DNA of 64,000 nucleotides, from positions 21,840,990 through 21,904,989 of the forward strand of contig CP141139.1 in NCBI GenBank assembly GCA_035236585.1, written 5' to 3'. Within the stretch, counting starts at the first letter, position 1. Every line of letters starts with the position of its first letter. This DNA comes from Warburgia ugandensis (Eukaryota > Streptophyta > Magnoliopsida > Canellales > Canellaceae). The notes under the pieces were generated by a model. The model was not told the origin of the DNA, made no database searches, and saw only the letters and a program-made list of their open reading frames with translations. Below are positions 47,881-61,689 of this stretch, in pieces. The translations under genes and the position numbers were made by a program.

Positions 47881-48399
47881 CTGATAATTTTTATAACCAA
47901 TATTGATGAGTTCAACCAATGTCAATCCAAGGGAATCAGTTTTGATGCTGTCTTTTTTGTAGTTTTACAAGTATAATCCAGGGCCCATATCTCTCTTATA
48001 ACCTTGAAAATGCTATCATTTTCCATTATTAGCATGTTATCCTTTGAACTGAAAAAGAAAGTAGCATTGGTAAACTAAATTGACCTCGCTTTTCTGTTGC
48101 ACTCTTGAGTTATCACAGTCTTTTATGTAAAATTATTAGCCATTGATGGTATATCTAGCCTATTTTATTATTCTAATCATGGTCCCATTGCCATCCAGCC
48201 TAAGGATTCGAATATACCATTGCTTGGAATGTTTCACTGATCTTAAACCAATGTACACATATATATACACATCCATGTGCTTACTGCGTATATATATACA
48301 CAAATATGTTAATTAAAAGATCAAAGAAAATATAACCATTAATTAATTTTTATGACCTACATGACCTACATGATCAATGTACTCAATGTATGGCTAGAC

Positions 48400-50470
48400 A
48401 TCATCAATCTTGTTTTACAACACATAAAGGTGCACTCAGCCCTATTCTTTATGGTCAATGGTCAATACATGATCACTCGATATGGGCTCGCCAGCCTTGG
48501 GATCATGAAATCCAAGTGATCAATTCTTTCTTAAGAATCCAATGGCATCCACTCTTGATAAGTACTCTATACAAAACTTCGTCACTTCCTTTTCTATGTA
48601 ACATTCGGCTATACACTCCTCTACCCAATTATGATTTCAGATATACCCTTTTAAAATTTTCACATACCTCTCAATTGGGTATATCCATTACAAGTAAACC
48701 GTCATACATATCTGACCTCATCAATGAGGCGCACTATTAAGTACACCATGATGTCAAAGAAGGATGGTAGGAAGATTGTCTCAAGCTCACATAAAGTTGC
48801 ACTAAAATTACTTGGATTTATTTTAATTTTGAAACATCCACCACCTACTTGCAAAAGGAATTAAAGAATAGTAGAATTTTGTAATAAATGCTCTAAATTA
48901 TTTTATTATCACATAACATATTGTATTTTATTACCACATAACATAGTGCTATTGGCAGTGGTTGTTGCATCAATGCATGACAATTGTGGGACTTCATCCT
49001 TAACACTTTTAGTGCTTCCATAAAGAGTTTCTAAAGTTTGAAGAGTATCCATCTGAGACATTAAGTTCTTCCATAATAGCCTTCCATAAAGATAATGTTT
49101 CTAAAGTTTTCTCTAAAGTTTGTTGAGTGTGTAATTTACTTTAAGCAAGTATGTTCCTCGACTGCCCATACCTCGTGGATGTAACCTTCTCTTGAAACCC
49201 GTCTTCATAAGATCCATTCAAGTTGCAAGTGCATCCTTTATTTTTCCTAGCATGTTAAGTAAAGTACCAGTCAAGCTTCATACACATTCTTCTCAATGTA
49301 CATGACATCGTGCACATGGCGCACATGTAGGAATTTCCAGTACTCAAGCTGAAAGAATATTGACTTCTTCTTCCAACAACTTCTAGAGTTGCTTTCATAT
49401 GCATTTTTAGTTGCTTTCTTCTTCCATCATAAGATATTAAGGTTTTTATCTTGTTTCAATACTTATCATCCTATCAGTATCTTTGGAGGTATCCTTGTCT
49501 ATGCATTACCATTAAATTTGCCTTCTTAAAACAATATAGATGGTCTCTATGCAGCCATCTTTTGTGGCCAAGGAATGCCATTTTACTACCATGTTTAAGT
49601 TGTATGGCACATGTTTGATCACTACAAATAGCACAAGTATTGTATCCCTTCACATTTCATCTAGACAAATTACTATATTGCAAGGAAGTCACTTATTGTA
49701 CACAATGGTATAGCCTTTAAGTTGAATGACTCTTTCTTGTATGTATCATAAGCTTCAACACCTACATCCCATAATGTCTCAAGATCATCAATCAAGGAAT
49801 CTAAGTACACATCAATGTCATTCCCTGGCTACTTCAGACCCAATATCAACATAGTTAACATTATGAACTTCCTCTTCATGCATAGAAATGATGGGAGGTT
49901 TTAACAAACCAATATAATAGGTCAACAACTATACCTATTGCTCAAAGAACCATGAGGATTAATCCCATCTTCAGCTAATGGAATTCATAGGTTTCTAGGT
50001 TCTTATCCAAAATTAGGCCACAAAGAGTTTATGAACTTTCATGCTGGGCTATCTATTAGATGGCATGAAAAGATACTAGATGCTCTCTCCTCCACATGCC
50101 ATACTAATTTCTTCATTATTTCTGTGATGTGGAACATTCTTTTGAACATTAGAATAGGAGAAAATACCGTAGGACCTTTGCAGGAACAACCATCATTGCC
50201 TTGTTGAATTCTTCTTTAATTTCCATGTTGACTATCCAGAAGTTGGGCATGTAGTATTATCCTTATGCTCCTTCCTATACAAGATGCAACTATTAGGAAA
50301 AGCATATATCTTCTCAAACTTCAACCTTAATATAGCAGTCTTTTCTTTGCCTCCATATGGACCTCACCAGTTTTCCATCCTTTGTTAGCATCGTACTCAC
50401 TACTTTCAAGACTTCTAGAAAACCTTGATTTAGAAAACCAAATCTTACTTTCACATTATAAAGTTCTATT
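48400..50470 (-). pseudogene. TNP2-type CACTA transposase (transposase_21 family)
   Basis: The transposase cuts and pastes CACTA elements. Reading the minus strand from about 50470 downward, I see family landmarks: VPAKVLRYFPLI near 50180, AEDGINPHGSLSNRYS near 49950, NDIDVYLDSLIDDLETLWD near 49800, LKAIPLCTISDF near 49700 and LKHGSKMAFLGHKRWL near 49580. Then come HDVMYIEKNV near 49300 and, as in the DUF4218 domain that follows, LETIFLPSFFDIMVYL near 48760 and ECIAECYIEKEVTKFC near 48580. The order matches TNP2 proteins. The frames are interrupted by many stops and indels, so it is a clear pseudogene. Its element's ends and subterminal repeats lie around it. Confidence 0.88.
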
Positions 50471-51289
50471 TACAGTAGATAACTTAGTATAGTACAATGG
50501 GAGCCATTGACATTCTCTAATGCAGTACAAAATATTTCAAAGTCATCCTGAAAGTCATCATATGCATCCTAAAATATCAATGCAGCTATACTGTCTATGA
50601 TATTTTCTATAGTTTCTTCAAATCATCCTGCCCTTGTCAAGGGACCATGCAAAAGTGCTTCTTCATTCCAAATTCATGGGTGATAGCTTTCATATATTCC
50701 ATTGAAGAACAAATATTCTCTCAACACACCTACAAATTACTTTTCTCAAGTTTTCACATTTTGAGCATGGACAACGCATGCTATTACAGTCACCACCTGC
50801 CCTAAATGCAAACTTTATGAACTTTTTGTTGCCTCCTCATATTCTTTTGATGTTCTTATTGTGGTCATCTAAGCATATTTGTCCATTTTTTTAACAAATT
50901 GAAGCTAATCTACGTGTGAAGAATTATTAGATATGAAAAGATTATAGTAAATTCAATTAGGCATTTTTCCAAACACTAAATTAAATGTGCATGCACACAT
51001 GTGGAAGTTTCAAATTACCTATGAATAATGATGCAAAACATGAAAGATTCATTCAAAAGAAATTTAACTTTAGAAAGGAAAGTTTCTAACATAACCATGC
51101 AGGCAAAATATGTAACAAATAAGGCAATACTAACCAACACTTGAATCAATATTGACTAAGAATATATATACATAATTTCAATTTGCAATTGGAATTTGGT
51201 TGAAGATAGCCACATGAAAATAAACCTATATGAGCTTTAGTTTGTGTATAGATGAAGATAATCGAAAACGTAAAACTGATGTAAAAATT

Positions 51290-51767
51290 CTTATAAAATA
51301 GTAGTACATTTAAAGTTAGTTCTAAAAAGCAACATTAAAAGAACCTACTTTTAAGGTCATTTTCTATAACAGACTTTATAAGGACACTCTTATAAAATCA
51401 TTTATCAAAACCAACTTTTAAAATCTTCTCCCATAAAAAAAGGTTTTTCCTGCTAAACTAAAATTGAGACTTTAAAGCCATTTTCCAAAATTAACTTTAA
51501 AGGTAGGGACTTTTAAAGTCATTTTCCAGAATTGACTTTAAAAGTCCCTACTTTAAAAGTTTTTTTCACAAATCAACTTTAAAAGTCCATTCCCACGAAA
51601 AAAAGTGATTCCCACTGAACTCAAAGATGTCAGTTTTTGACTAATTGGTTTCTTACCTATGATTTTTAAAGTCATTTTTTAAAACCAACTTTGATAATAT
51701 TTACAAAGTCAGTTGAGTAAAAACCAACTTCTTTATGCCAACTTTAAAATCCACCTATGTAGTAGTG
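51290..51767. repeat. CACTA subterminal repeat array and right terminus
   Basis: At least ten direct and inverted ACTTTAAAAGTC-like units lie before the terminal TAGTG (51763-51767). The three bases after the end are ATA; a matching triplet on the left could not be identified. Confidence 0.75.
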
Positions 51768-52915
51768 ATAGCTTAGCATCTGAAGACCATGACATTGGTG
51801 CTGTATGTTGGCCAAAATTAGAGGCTTTACATAGTCCAAAAATCCTAATTGAACTCACCTTTTGGACTAGGGAGACCACTTTTGAATGGTCTGAGCCATT
51901 CATCTATTTGCTTTGGCAGTGGATACATCTTACACAAAGCAGTATGAAGATTGAATGATTTTGGCATCTAAAAAAAATATGTCATAATCCTTGATTTTTG
52001 CTAAATCCAAAAGTTATACATATTTTGATCCATCATTTTTTAGCAACACTTATAAAGAAAAATACCTAGAAGCATATCCTAATTTTTAAATCTAGTTGAA
52101 GTCTCCACAATAAGGGAAATGTTCTAGCTCAAACCTCCAACCAAGCATAATGAGGAGAGGTGGCATGCTGTTTTCAACCAACTATGCTAAATGGCTTTGG
52201 GCCTAATCCATAAATGGATTATCCTAATTATTCATTTGATTGCTCTTGTTTTGGGTATATACTACACAAAATATCATAAAGATTTAGCAATTCTAGCATT
52301 GGAATAATTGTACAATTTGTCCTTAAAATATTGGACAAATAGAGCATCCTGAGAACCATATAGTTGCTCTTCAAACTTTTACTATTGCTCTCTAAAGATT
52401 CAGAGGATAATTTTATGATTTAATACACTTGGAAGTCCCCTTTTTGCATGGTTTATGAGGATTCATATGTTATGAATAAGCCCAATAACCTTTCAAAAAA
52501 AATAAATAAATAAAAAATAAGCCCAACGACTTCAAAATCACACCAATTACATGATCTTGTAGAATGTGAAGTCCATAATATGTGATGTCTTGCACTATAT
52601 CCAATCCAAACAAATTTTGAATTACATATCGAAAGCCAAAAAAGTCAAAAATAGGTGATATCATAAATGGTTACCCCTTTGAAATAAAAGTGGATACTTG
52701 TAGATCAATCACATTTTATAGCTCTTTGGTTGGGCATCTATTTGAAAAGGTCTAAAGATCATGTAATTGTCCATTGTTTTGATTGTTACTTAATTTATAA
52801 AAAAATTCTAAGCTACCAACAATTCTCTAGTGAAATTGTTTGGAGACAGACATCTCTTTTGAAATACATTTGGTCTTAAGTTTGAGTTGTGCCATTTATC
52901 AAGGATTATACTTAA

Positions 52916-52952
<37 letters not shown>

Positions 52953-54900
52953 CTTTGCTTTTCTTTCAAGTTCTTTTGCTTGTAACATAAAAAGAAAATG
53001 CTAAACTATCTATTTTCTAGAAGGGAAAAGTATGGCTTGACCTTCTTAAATAAATCCTTTTTTTGAAATTGCCCCTCCAATTAAACATTGGTGTAATTAA
53101 TGGGCCACGAGTACCAAGGTGGCTCAGTTTCACCCCTCCATCTAATTTTTCATCAAATGTAGTTACAAAATTGACAAATGGTTTCCACATGGGACCACTT
53201 TAATGTGATGTTATCCTAAATAAAAAAACTATTCCTATCATGGTGTTAAATTTTCAAATGTCATGCTTGTCTATTTGTGTATTTTCTTATTCAATGGTAA
53301 ACAACTAAATAGTGCTAAAGCAAGTATGAACACGACGATGAAAAAGAAGTTAACTAGTTGGATGGTGAATTTGTCTATATGATCAATGAAGAAGATGTTA
53401 AAACAATAGTTGGGAATAATACCACAAGGATTCCTCTAATTTTCAGCCAAGATGAATGATGGTAGGAGATTGTTTGTACACGTCACTAGGCAAATTTTGG
53501 ATGTGGAAATTGATAGCTTAGAGCTATTGTTGTTATCTTAGTGGTTCTAAAGACTTCAATCTTCCTCTCTTAAAACTTTCTTCTCCTCTTCCTCCTCCTC
53601 CTCCTCCTTGTTTAATTCCTTCAATGACTTAAACCCATTGGGAGAAAAGATGAAGTCAATCTATCAATGGCTCTCCTCTCAATTTGCCACCATAAGAACA
53701 TGAATGTCAATAAAAGAAGATGAAATCTGGTTAAGTTTTTTTTTTGGTGCAATGACCTAGATTTTTCTATCATTTGATTATGTCAAATTAAAAAGTTAAA
53801 GCAAATAAATTAATTAGCTTAATTGTTATTATAGCGTGCTAGTTAACTCAAGGTCGAGAGTTCAAACTTATATTCTAGCAAGAGAAGTGTAGATTATCCT
53901 TTTGAGACATTTTTTTTAATATAGAAAAGCCCATATGAATTGGATGTCTCCTATCTAAGTTCATGGCATTAGATGTTTTAACTTGCTAGAATTTTGGCAT
54001 GAATTGATTTACTATAGATGGTTCATGATATGTGTGTTTCCTCTATTGGATTATAATGACTTTAAATGAGTTCTTGTCCTGCAAATGTGAATTGTCGAAC
54101 ACGTTTTTGACATTGTTAGGACTACTTGAGTTTTTTGTTTTTTTTTAAGAAATCTTACTTGATGCATATGCGAATATCATCTCACCAAGATTAAAACTGA
54201 TGGACATACTCTAACCTTGCTAGAGATGTGATAGTGGATGTTACTTAAGTTCTAATACTAGACGTGTTTACCATGATTTCTTACTCCATTAATACATGCT
54301 TTTCTAATGCAAATTCAGAACATTTGGAAAACTATTTTTTTAAATAGGCACATTATTATGTAGTAGAATTTAGTGAGAAATGCCAAAGTATTTTAGTAAA
54401 TTTTTCTTTAGTTTTTGAATGGTTCATGCTAATATTGTTTGGCATGTTAAATTACCTTTCTAAGGTTGGTATTGATGCATTTAAAAGTTCAAGAATCTAA
54501 CATTTTTTGTGTTGTTTTAAATATATGGAAAACACTAGTTTTTAGCATGAACGATTTTACTAGATTTAAAACATTTTGGGACTGTTTTAAAGTGTGAAGC
54601 ATACTTGTAAATCTCTATACTGGAAAGGTAAACCATGCTAGAAATCTTGGTCCTTGATATCTAATTTTAGAAAGTATCTAATTTTTTGAGGTTTTTGAAA
54701 ATAGAAAGTTACACATGTTTCACTAAATTATACAATGCTGAAATTTAACCCAAAGGACAGTGTTTCTATATCTTACATGATGAGTTACTTTGGTACTTAT
54801 AATACTATTTGGTTTGAATGAATTATTAGGTTTTCACATTTTTCCATAAGGGGTGATGTGAATAAAAGCAAATGAAAGTGCGAGTAGCTATTGATGAAAG
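51768..54900. other. Unassigned AT-rich region
   Basis: No recognisable gene or element. There is a (TG)15 run at 52919-52948 and a CTC/TCC-rich patch near 53580-53610. The ORFs at 51713 and 52470 show no homology I recognise. Confidence 0.45.
52919..52948. repeat. (TG)15 microsatellite
   Basis: Thirty bases of perfect TG, followed by CGTG. Confidence 0.95.
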
Positions 54901-57027
54901 GCGACTTGAATGATAGTCGAGCATTTGAGGTGTTATGTGAGACCCTTATGGTAGCTATGCTGGAAGGGTAGAGATTGGCCCCTAACCTCTGAAATGATAG
55001 GCACCTAAAAGAATGTTTGTTGTTAGGTAATATTTGTAATACCTATAAAATGATAAAGAGAACTTAGGTTAGAGATTATCCCAGCCATTAATGAAGTGAA
55101 AAAGCCAGCAGAAGAGGGGAAACCGTGGGTAGAAGAAGGAGAAGCGAAGAAGATTTTTGAAGGGGAAAACACTGAAGAGACTTGAGATGGGAGTGAAAGT
55201 GGTGTTGGAGGTGGAGGGAGTTGGATCATGGAGCTTCTTCTCCCCTGAGTGAAGCTCCAGCACGCATGAACCAGTAGCATGAAGTGGACATCATCAACTA
55301 AATGATTTTGCTAGAAGTTAATAATGGGATTAACAAAGTGTCTCTTTATTAGACATAGGATTGTAGTGCATAACACTCCATCTCACTCATAATATGGAGT
55401 TTTCCATGATTTGGACCTATGGGTTTGTGGATTTAGCCCAAGGCCCAGAGACATTGTTTTTCATCGATACTTAACAAGCACCACAAGTGTGATGGTGAGC
55501 CGTAAGACCTGGATTTTTAGGACCTACAGTTTAGCTTCAGTGATGCTTTTGGTAGGCACTCTATGAGTGGCTGGAAGTCCTAATGGACGTGGTTTATTGA
55601 TACTTAGGTACACACTCTACAAGCATCTTTGAGCCTTGATGATTATGGAATTCATTGATGATTTAGGATGGCACTCTATCAATCGGCATAAGTCCTGATG
55701 GATATGGATATGTTGATGCTTAGGGACGTACTCTATGAGCAGCAATAAGACCTTGTGGATATGGATTTAATCTATGTTTTGGAAAGTCACTTTGGGAGTG
55801 GCCTAAGGCTTGGATCACTCTATAGGTGCACTCTGTGGGTGTGTTGTAAGTACTAGAGACCCTATGCTAGGAGTTGAATTTAACCACTAACCTCTGATAT
55901 GAGATCAATATCATCCCTGTGACAAAGATGGCGGGTAGTAGGAGTACCTTCTCATGGACAAGTGCTCTGAGTTGTAACTTGGTAGCCCTCATAAGATCCT
56001 ATGAGTCATGGTTTCTGCAAGTATCCACGAGCAAACATAGAGGCCACAGTAGTCACCAGTGGGTGACAGTAGGGCCCTACGAGCATAGCTATTTGTGTGC
56101 TATTAGCATTCTAGGCAGGTAGGTCATTTTCGAGTGTTGAGACCATTAGTCCCGATGGTAAGACCATATGCTACGAATGGTACCTTGTGGTAGTACTGTA
56201 TGCCACTGAGATATGAAGCAATCAGTTTTCCACGACAAGGTGGTCATGGATTTGTTCATTGCGGATTGAGGGCTATGCACCTTGATTCGGCATCATTTGT
56301 TTTTAGCACATTGATTTGATAGATCTATTAGTTACTTTGAACATTATGGATAATTTAAAATCATCAGTCTTTGTGGATCTTTATCGCATGTGTTGATCAT
56401 GCTTTTCAAAAACTATATACATAAAGATAGACATATGCTTATACTTATGTATTACATGCTTTGTTTTAAGCATTCTAGCTTGTATTAGTTTTTCACTATA
56501 CTATGAGCTATTGTTTTTGCTCACCCCCTACAACCAAAAAAATCACAGGTGATACACTAGGTAGCTCAAGCATGAGAGACACCAAGAAGGCACGAGCACT
56601 TGGATCAGTTTAGTTATGAGGATAATGTGCTTTAGTGTAGTTTCTTTTGATAGAATCCATATATAAGATTTCATTTTGGAAATGTATATAACTTAAATTT
56701 CTAATAACATATTCGATAATTATAATATGGACTATTCTAATTATTCAAATGGATTGTGTGACTTTACTTGTGACAATATTGGTGATCCTATGGCCTGCAT
56801 CTCTAACCACTCCTAGGTTAGCAAATTATTAGTTTACATATATTTTGAGGTTTTATAGTAACTCCCAAAAAGAATTTGATGAATTACGCACACTCTAATA
56901 ATGTTTCCTAAAGGAAAGAAAATTTTGCTGCTTTCCATCTTAAAATTGATAAATATTTGTAAAACTCAGGATCACAGGAAAATCATGAAAAGGTTTCCAA
57001 CCATCCAGTTTGATCCAAGTTCCTTAG
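54901..57027. other. Possible old gypsy LTR remnant with short tandem repeats
   Basis: Text such as 'gcactctatgagtggc', 'ctatgagctattgtttttgctcacccc' and a TA-rich tail resembles the 3' halves of plant gypsy LTRs. I could not find both ends, a primer site or a second copy in the window. The ORFs at 55023-55280 (minus) and 55919-56122 (plus) are unrecognised. Confidence 0.35.
55550..55850 (+). repeat. Degenerate tandem repeat of about 57 bases
   Basis: Five to six diverged units open with 'RYACTCTRTGAGYRGC' and contain 'agtcctgatggatatgg'. Unit starts fall near 55556, 55613, 55671, 55728 and 55787, with a last partial one near 55827. Confidence 0.65.
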
Positions 57028-58813
57028 TGTAGCTTTAAAATTACTTGCAAGCGCACAAATCAAAGTAGTATTGCACACAAGAGAAGTTGATCTCAGGATA
57101 AATCTCACAAGTTTGCATGTTAAATGGAACTTAAAGTACTTAAATTTATCTAAATAAAGAGATTGAATTTATTTCAATTTAAAATAGGAAAGTAAATGGA
57201 TGAAATTAGAAATTACAATTAAAGGAAACTTGGTAAAATTAAAATTAAGCAATAGAATTAAAAACTTACCTATCTAATATTCATTTAAATAAAAAAAACT
57301 AGAAAAAATTAGAATGAATCAAATTAGGCAACTAATCTTAAGGAAACTACTCAAATTATAATCTTTTCCAAATTAACTCTTTTTCTAAATTAGAATTAGA
57401 AACTTTCTAAAAATAGTACTTTTTAAAACCAAATTAGGAAACTTTTTAACACTAAACTAACATGTAAAAACAAGTAACCAATTAGATCTAATTAGATTTA
57501 GCATGAAATTAGCAACATGCATGTGAATGGAAACTACAATTAAGAAGACATTTTAATTCCTAAAACTTCCTAAGGATGAAACATTCTAAAAAATCAAAAA
57601 AAGAAATTTCTAAACCTAATTTAAGATTCAAGCAATGAATTACCTATTTCTAAGCTAAATTAAGCAATTGAATGAAGCAAGAATCAAAGGTGGATCACCA
57701 CATGTACCATACACATGATCCATGGATTGTGCACATAGTTCATAGGTGCAAAAAGTGACCATATTTGACTATCTAAATGCAAAACAAATATGCAACCTAA
57801 GTAATGAATATAATGATAAATCTAAAAAGCTAAATGGTTTGTTAAGGATTCAAGCAAATAAAGTGTTTTGATGGCTGGAAATAAAGCACAAAGTTACGGA
57901 GAAAATGTTCCATATTTTAAGCACTTAAGAACATTAACCAAATCAAGCATAAGAAAGCAATCGAAACCACAGATTTTATGCAAGGAAACAATCAAGATCC
58001 AAATTATTTTTATGATATAATCATTCCATAAGAAGGAACCTCAATGAATTTCATTAAATCAACATCAAATTACTTCCAAAACTAGGCACATGATACATGT
58101 TCGAAAGCTGAAAATTGTACAGAAAACTAATGCATAAAATCCTATCTACAAAACACCAAAAATTCAATATAATGCTCATAATTTAAAGTATGATGACATG
58201 CAAAGAAAATGTAGAATGTAATTCAAGAGACAATAAGGCTAAGTGGGTGAACTAAGGCAAGGAAATTAACCTAAAATTAAGGTGGGAATAAGGTGAAGAA
58301 TGTGATTTTCTAAGGAGGAAAATGAAGGTTACAAGTTATTTATTCTCTTGGATGTCACTACTAGAGAAGAAATAACTTGAATCTTGAGGGAATGAGAAAA
58401 TAAAACTAATGGAATGATTGCAAAGAAGATAGGAAAAGTTAGATGGAAAGAAGGGTGTAAAATTGGAAAGCAAAACAAGAGAAACTAAAGCAATGAAAAC
58501 TAAACCAAAGTAAGCAAACTACTAACCTGAATTGGAACACAAACAATAGAAATAATAACTAGAAATCTAAAGTAGGAAAAGCATCAAAGAAGTCTCAAAG
58601 TTCAGCAGCAACAAAGCACCAAAGGAAGCTATGTTTCAAGGTGTCTTGCCCACCTTTACTTTGAAAAAAACGTTGGAACCAGGGGGATGTATAGATAATG
58701 GTGTTTCCAATTTGATGAATGGTTAATCTAGGAACGAGTTGGAGATAAATATCTAGAGCTGAGGTGGACTATGAAGAGGAAAAATTAGGTGAAGATGATG
58801 TAATATGGATGAC

Positions 58814-58890
<77 letters not shown>

Positions 58891-59909
58891 ATGGGCTGGC
58901 TAGTTTCTAAATTAGGAAGGGGGAGGCGTCTTTCTCCTTGAATGGTAATTGAATCTCCCTCCCTTCTAATTGGATGGTGATTGGCTGGTGAGTAGAGTGA
59001 CAGAATAAGAAAGAAATAAAGATGGAAATTTTGGAAGAAAATCTAGGGTTTCTACATGTTTGCATGGACTTGGATCTAGGGTTTCCTAATCAAGAAACCA
59101 CTTGAATTTTGCCAACTAAGCAAGGGGGTTGTCCTCTTCTAGGAAGGTGGCTTCCTTCTGGAGTTCAAAATGTGGAACTGTAGGATGAATGGTGGATTGG
59201 GGATAGGAAAATGGGTTAGGAAACTAGAGTTTTCTCTCTTGATCTTCCCCTTAATGCATGAGCATCTTACATTTTACATTAATCCCTTAAAATCACACTT
59301 TTAACATAGAAAATTTGATTGATTTGATACTCCAATCATGTGGCTCCATGTGGCACTCCTCCTTAGCTTGATGGCTCACTTTGATTGTTCATTCCTTGGT
59401 GGCTTAAGTGGCTTGAATGCTTGGCTTAAGTATTGAGTAGCTCATATGGCTTCTCCCCCCTTTTCATGGCTTTAATGGATGTGGTGGCTTGAATGGTTCC
59501 CCTACAAATGTGGTGGAAATGCATGACTTCAGATTAGGTCTATTCCTAATCCCCTTTTGCTTCTATTGCTTCTTTACTTGCCCTAGAATAATCTTCATCA
59601 TTCATCACACCTTGACTGATGGCATTTAGGTTTTGGATTGCTTAGGTTTCATAATTAGATTGAGAAACATCATGAATGACTTCAATTCTCATCTTGATCA
59701 AACTGGCCTAATTAAGTCTTATCAGATTATGAACATTCTTATACTTAATTTGGATTAGCTCTTGAACCTATAAAATATCAAACCTTTGAATTATTAGGTC
59801 AAAAATGCATGTGTTACAAAATTTTGGTTAAAAAGCTAATTTAACACTATAAGTTATAACACATGGACTACTAATTAGGTACTTTTTATACAAAATTAAA
59901 CACTTATCA
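57028..59909 (-). mobile_element. Athila/Tat-type 3' LTR (family Z), complete
   Basis: It is 2.88 kb, from TGTAGCTTTAAAATTACTTG to AAACACTTATCA on the plus strand. A polypurine tract adjoins the right end, making it the 3' LTR of a minus-strand element. It carries a 72-base AG run at 58817-58888 that sister LTRs lack. It is the reference copy for the other Z fragments in this window. Confidence 0.85.
58817..58888. repeat. (AG)36 microsatellite inside the Z LTR
   Basis: A perfect AG run between 'gatgacat' and 'taatgggctggctagtttct'. The LTR at 634-2895 has the same flanks (near 2360) without the run, so it grew after the copies diverged. Confidence 0.96.
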
Positions 59910-59925
59910 TGCCCCCCAACCAACA
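59910..59925 (-). promoter_or_regulatory. Polypurine tract
   Basis: The minus strand reads TGTTGGTTGGGGGGCA directly against the LTR, nearly identical to 28411-28426 although the two LTRs belong to different subfamilies. Confidence 0.85.
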
Positions 59926-61567
59926 TTTTGCTAGTCCTGAGCAAAACATTTGAAAAATAATGATAATAAAAGTGGTTGCCATTTTCATAGGTACTCAAGA
60001 TTGCATTTAGCATATGATACAAGTGCTTGAACCCCTAGGTTACTCCTAGTGGATGAGTTAGGCCTTATGAGGGTTTGCAATGAATGTACACACAAAATTA
60101 TATAATGATAAGTCTTTTATTTTATCTTGAAGAATTATCATCTATTAGTACTATACAAGCTTTAAGAACTCAATAAAGATGAATACAAACTTTAAAGTGT
60201 ATGTGTGTGTACAACTACATAAGTTAGAACATCTAAATAGATATGCTCATTTCTTTGTTGGAAAGATGTCTTGACCTTAAATTCTCATTGATATATGCTC
60301 AGAAATAATACTCTCAGAGAAATGGGGTAAAAAAAATTCTCTCTCACTATGTGATCAAATACAACAAGACTAATGGTTTACATAATATTATAAGGACTGA
60401 TGAGACAAAGAAATATGATCCCTTACAATAGATGTCATTATAAAGATCAATTGGAAATAGTTTACCTTAATTCTTTTTTATTTATATCCTTATCAAGGTT
60501 ATGTTCCCTCTAAGATCAATAAGCCTTTATATAGGATGAAATGTAGGCTTAGAATAGGTTCTAAAAAGAAGGTATGAGGGATTCAAAGTTTCAAATTTGA
60601 GTAGAGGTCTTCAATTTTGTAGGAAATTTTTTTCCTATTGATTGTACTAAAGTGAATATCACTTTTATATTTTACTTTTCTCTCAATTCAACCTTTCTTT
60701 TCTTTTTGTAATACTTTTTTACTTTGCCTTGTATTTTTTAGAAGGAACACTTTTCTTTTTTCTTTTGATATTTTTCACTACTTTGACTTTTATCCTTTTT
60801 CTAAACTTTTGCTATCATCACCACTCATTTTTGAAATATAGGTAATGGATTTTTGTTTATTATTTGGGTTTCTTTGGGTTAGGGTAAATAAGGTTTTGAA
60901 ACGAAAAGGCTTACTAAGAGGATTAAAGGATCTAGCTAGTGGTATAATTTACGAGGTAGGCTTTATATCTCTAGGCTAAAATAGGGATGGCCTATATCAT
61001 GTCCTATGTTTTTACAACCTATATGATTCAATAAATATTCAGGAACCAAAGTTAATACTCCTTTTTGTTCTTGGCATTTTGACTAAAACAAAGAACACTA
61101 GATCTTCAAAGTAATGTTCACTTAAGAAATTAAGGTGTTGTTTATAGCGCTAAAAAAATGATGATCTTTAAAACTCACTTGGATAGTTGTCTCCACTGAT
61201 TTCCTCAGGGTCCATCTATTAGTCTAAACTTATGCACTGTGTGTAAGTGTGTTCCAAGATTTAACTTTCATAAAATACTTCAAGGCATGAATAAAATGCA
61301 AAATTAACCATATGCATTTCTATTAAGTAGTTAAACTAATTGAAATACTAAGCTTCAGACAATCCAATTCTCATCATTGTAAAGGAACTTTGACTTAAAA
61401 ACTCAGAAAAATTGATATATATATATATATATATTAACATATGAAGAAAACTAGACATCTCATATATATCTATACCCTCAACCTGAACTAAACATTGCCC
61501 TCAATGTTTTGAAACATAGGACAACTATATGATAAATGAGCGATGCAGAACCATGAGACTCTAAAAA

Positions 61568-61613
61568 CCTTGGGTTGACTCCCAATGAGCAGTAAGTTTA
61601 ACTTCTTTAGCCT
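61568..61613 (-). other. Conserved hairpin-like sequence, copy 4
   Basis: The minus strand reads GAAGTTAAACTTACTGCTCA, then TTGGGAGTCAACCCAA. The TTGGG/CCCAA stem is kept although the loop differs from copy 2. Confidence 0.65.
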
Positions 61614-61689
61614 AACATAGCATAAATCTAACCTAATTGTCCAAACTTAACAATAAAATGAGGAAATTTTGCATACCATTTTAGAATCT

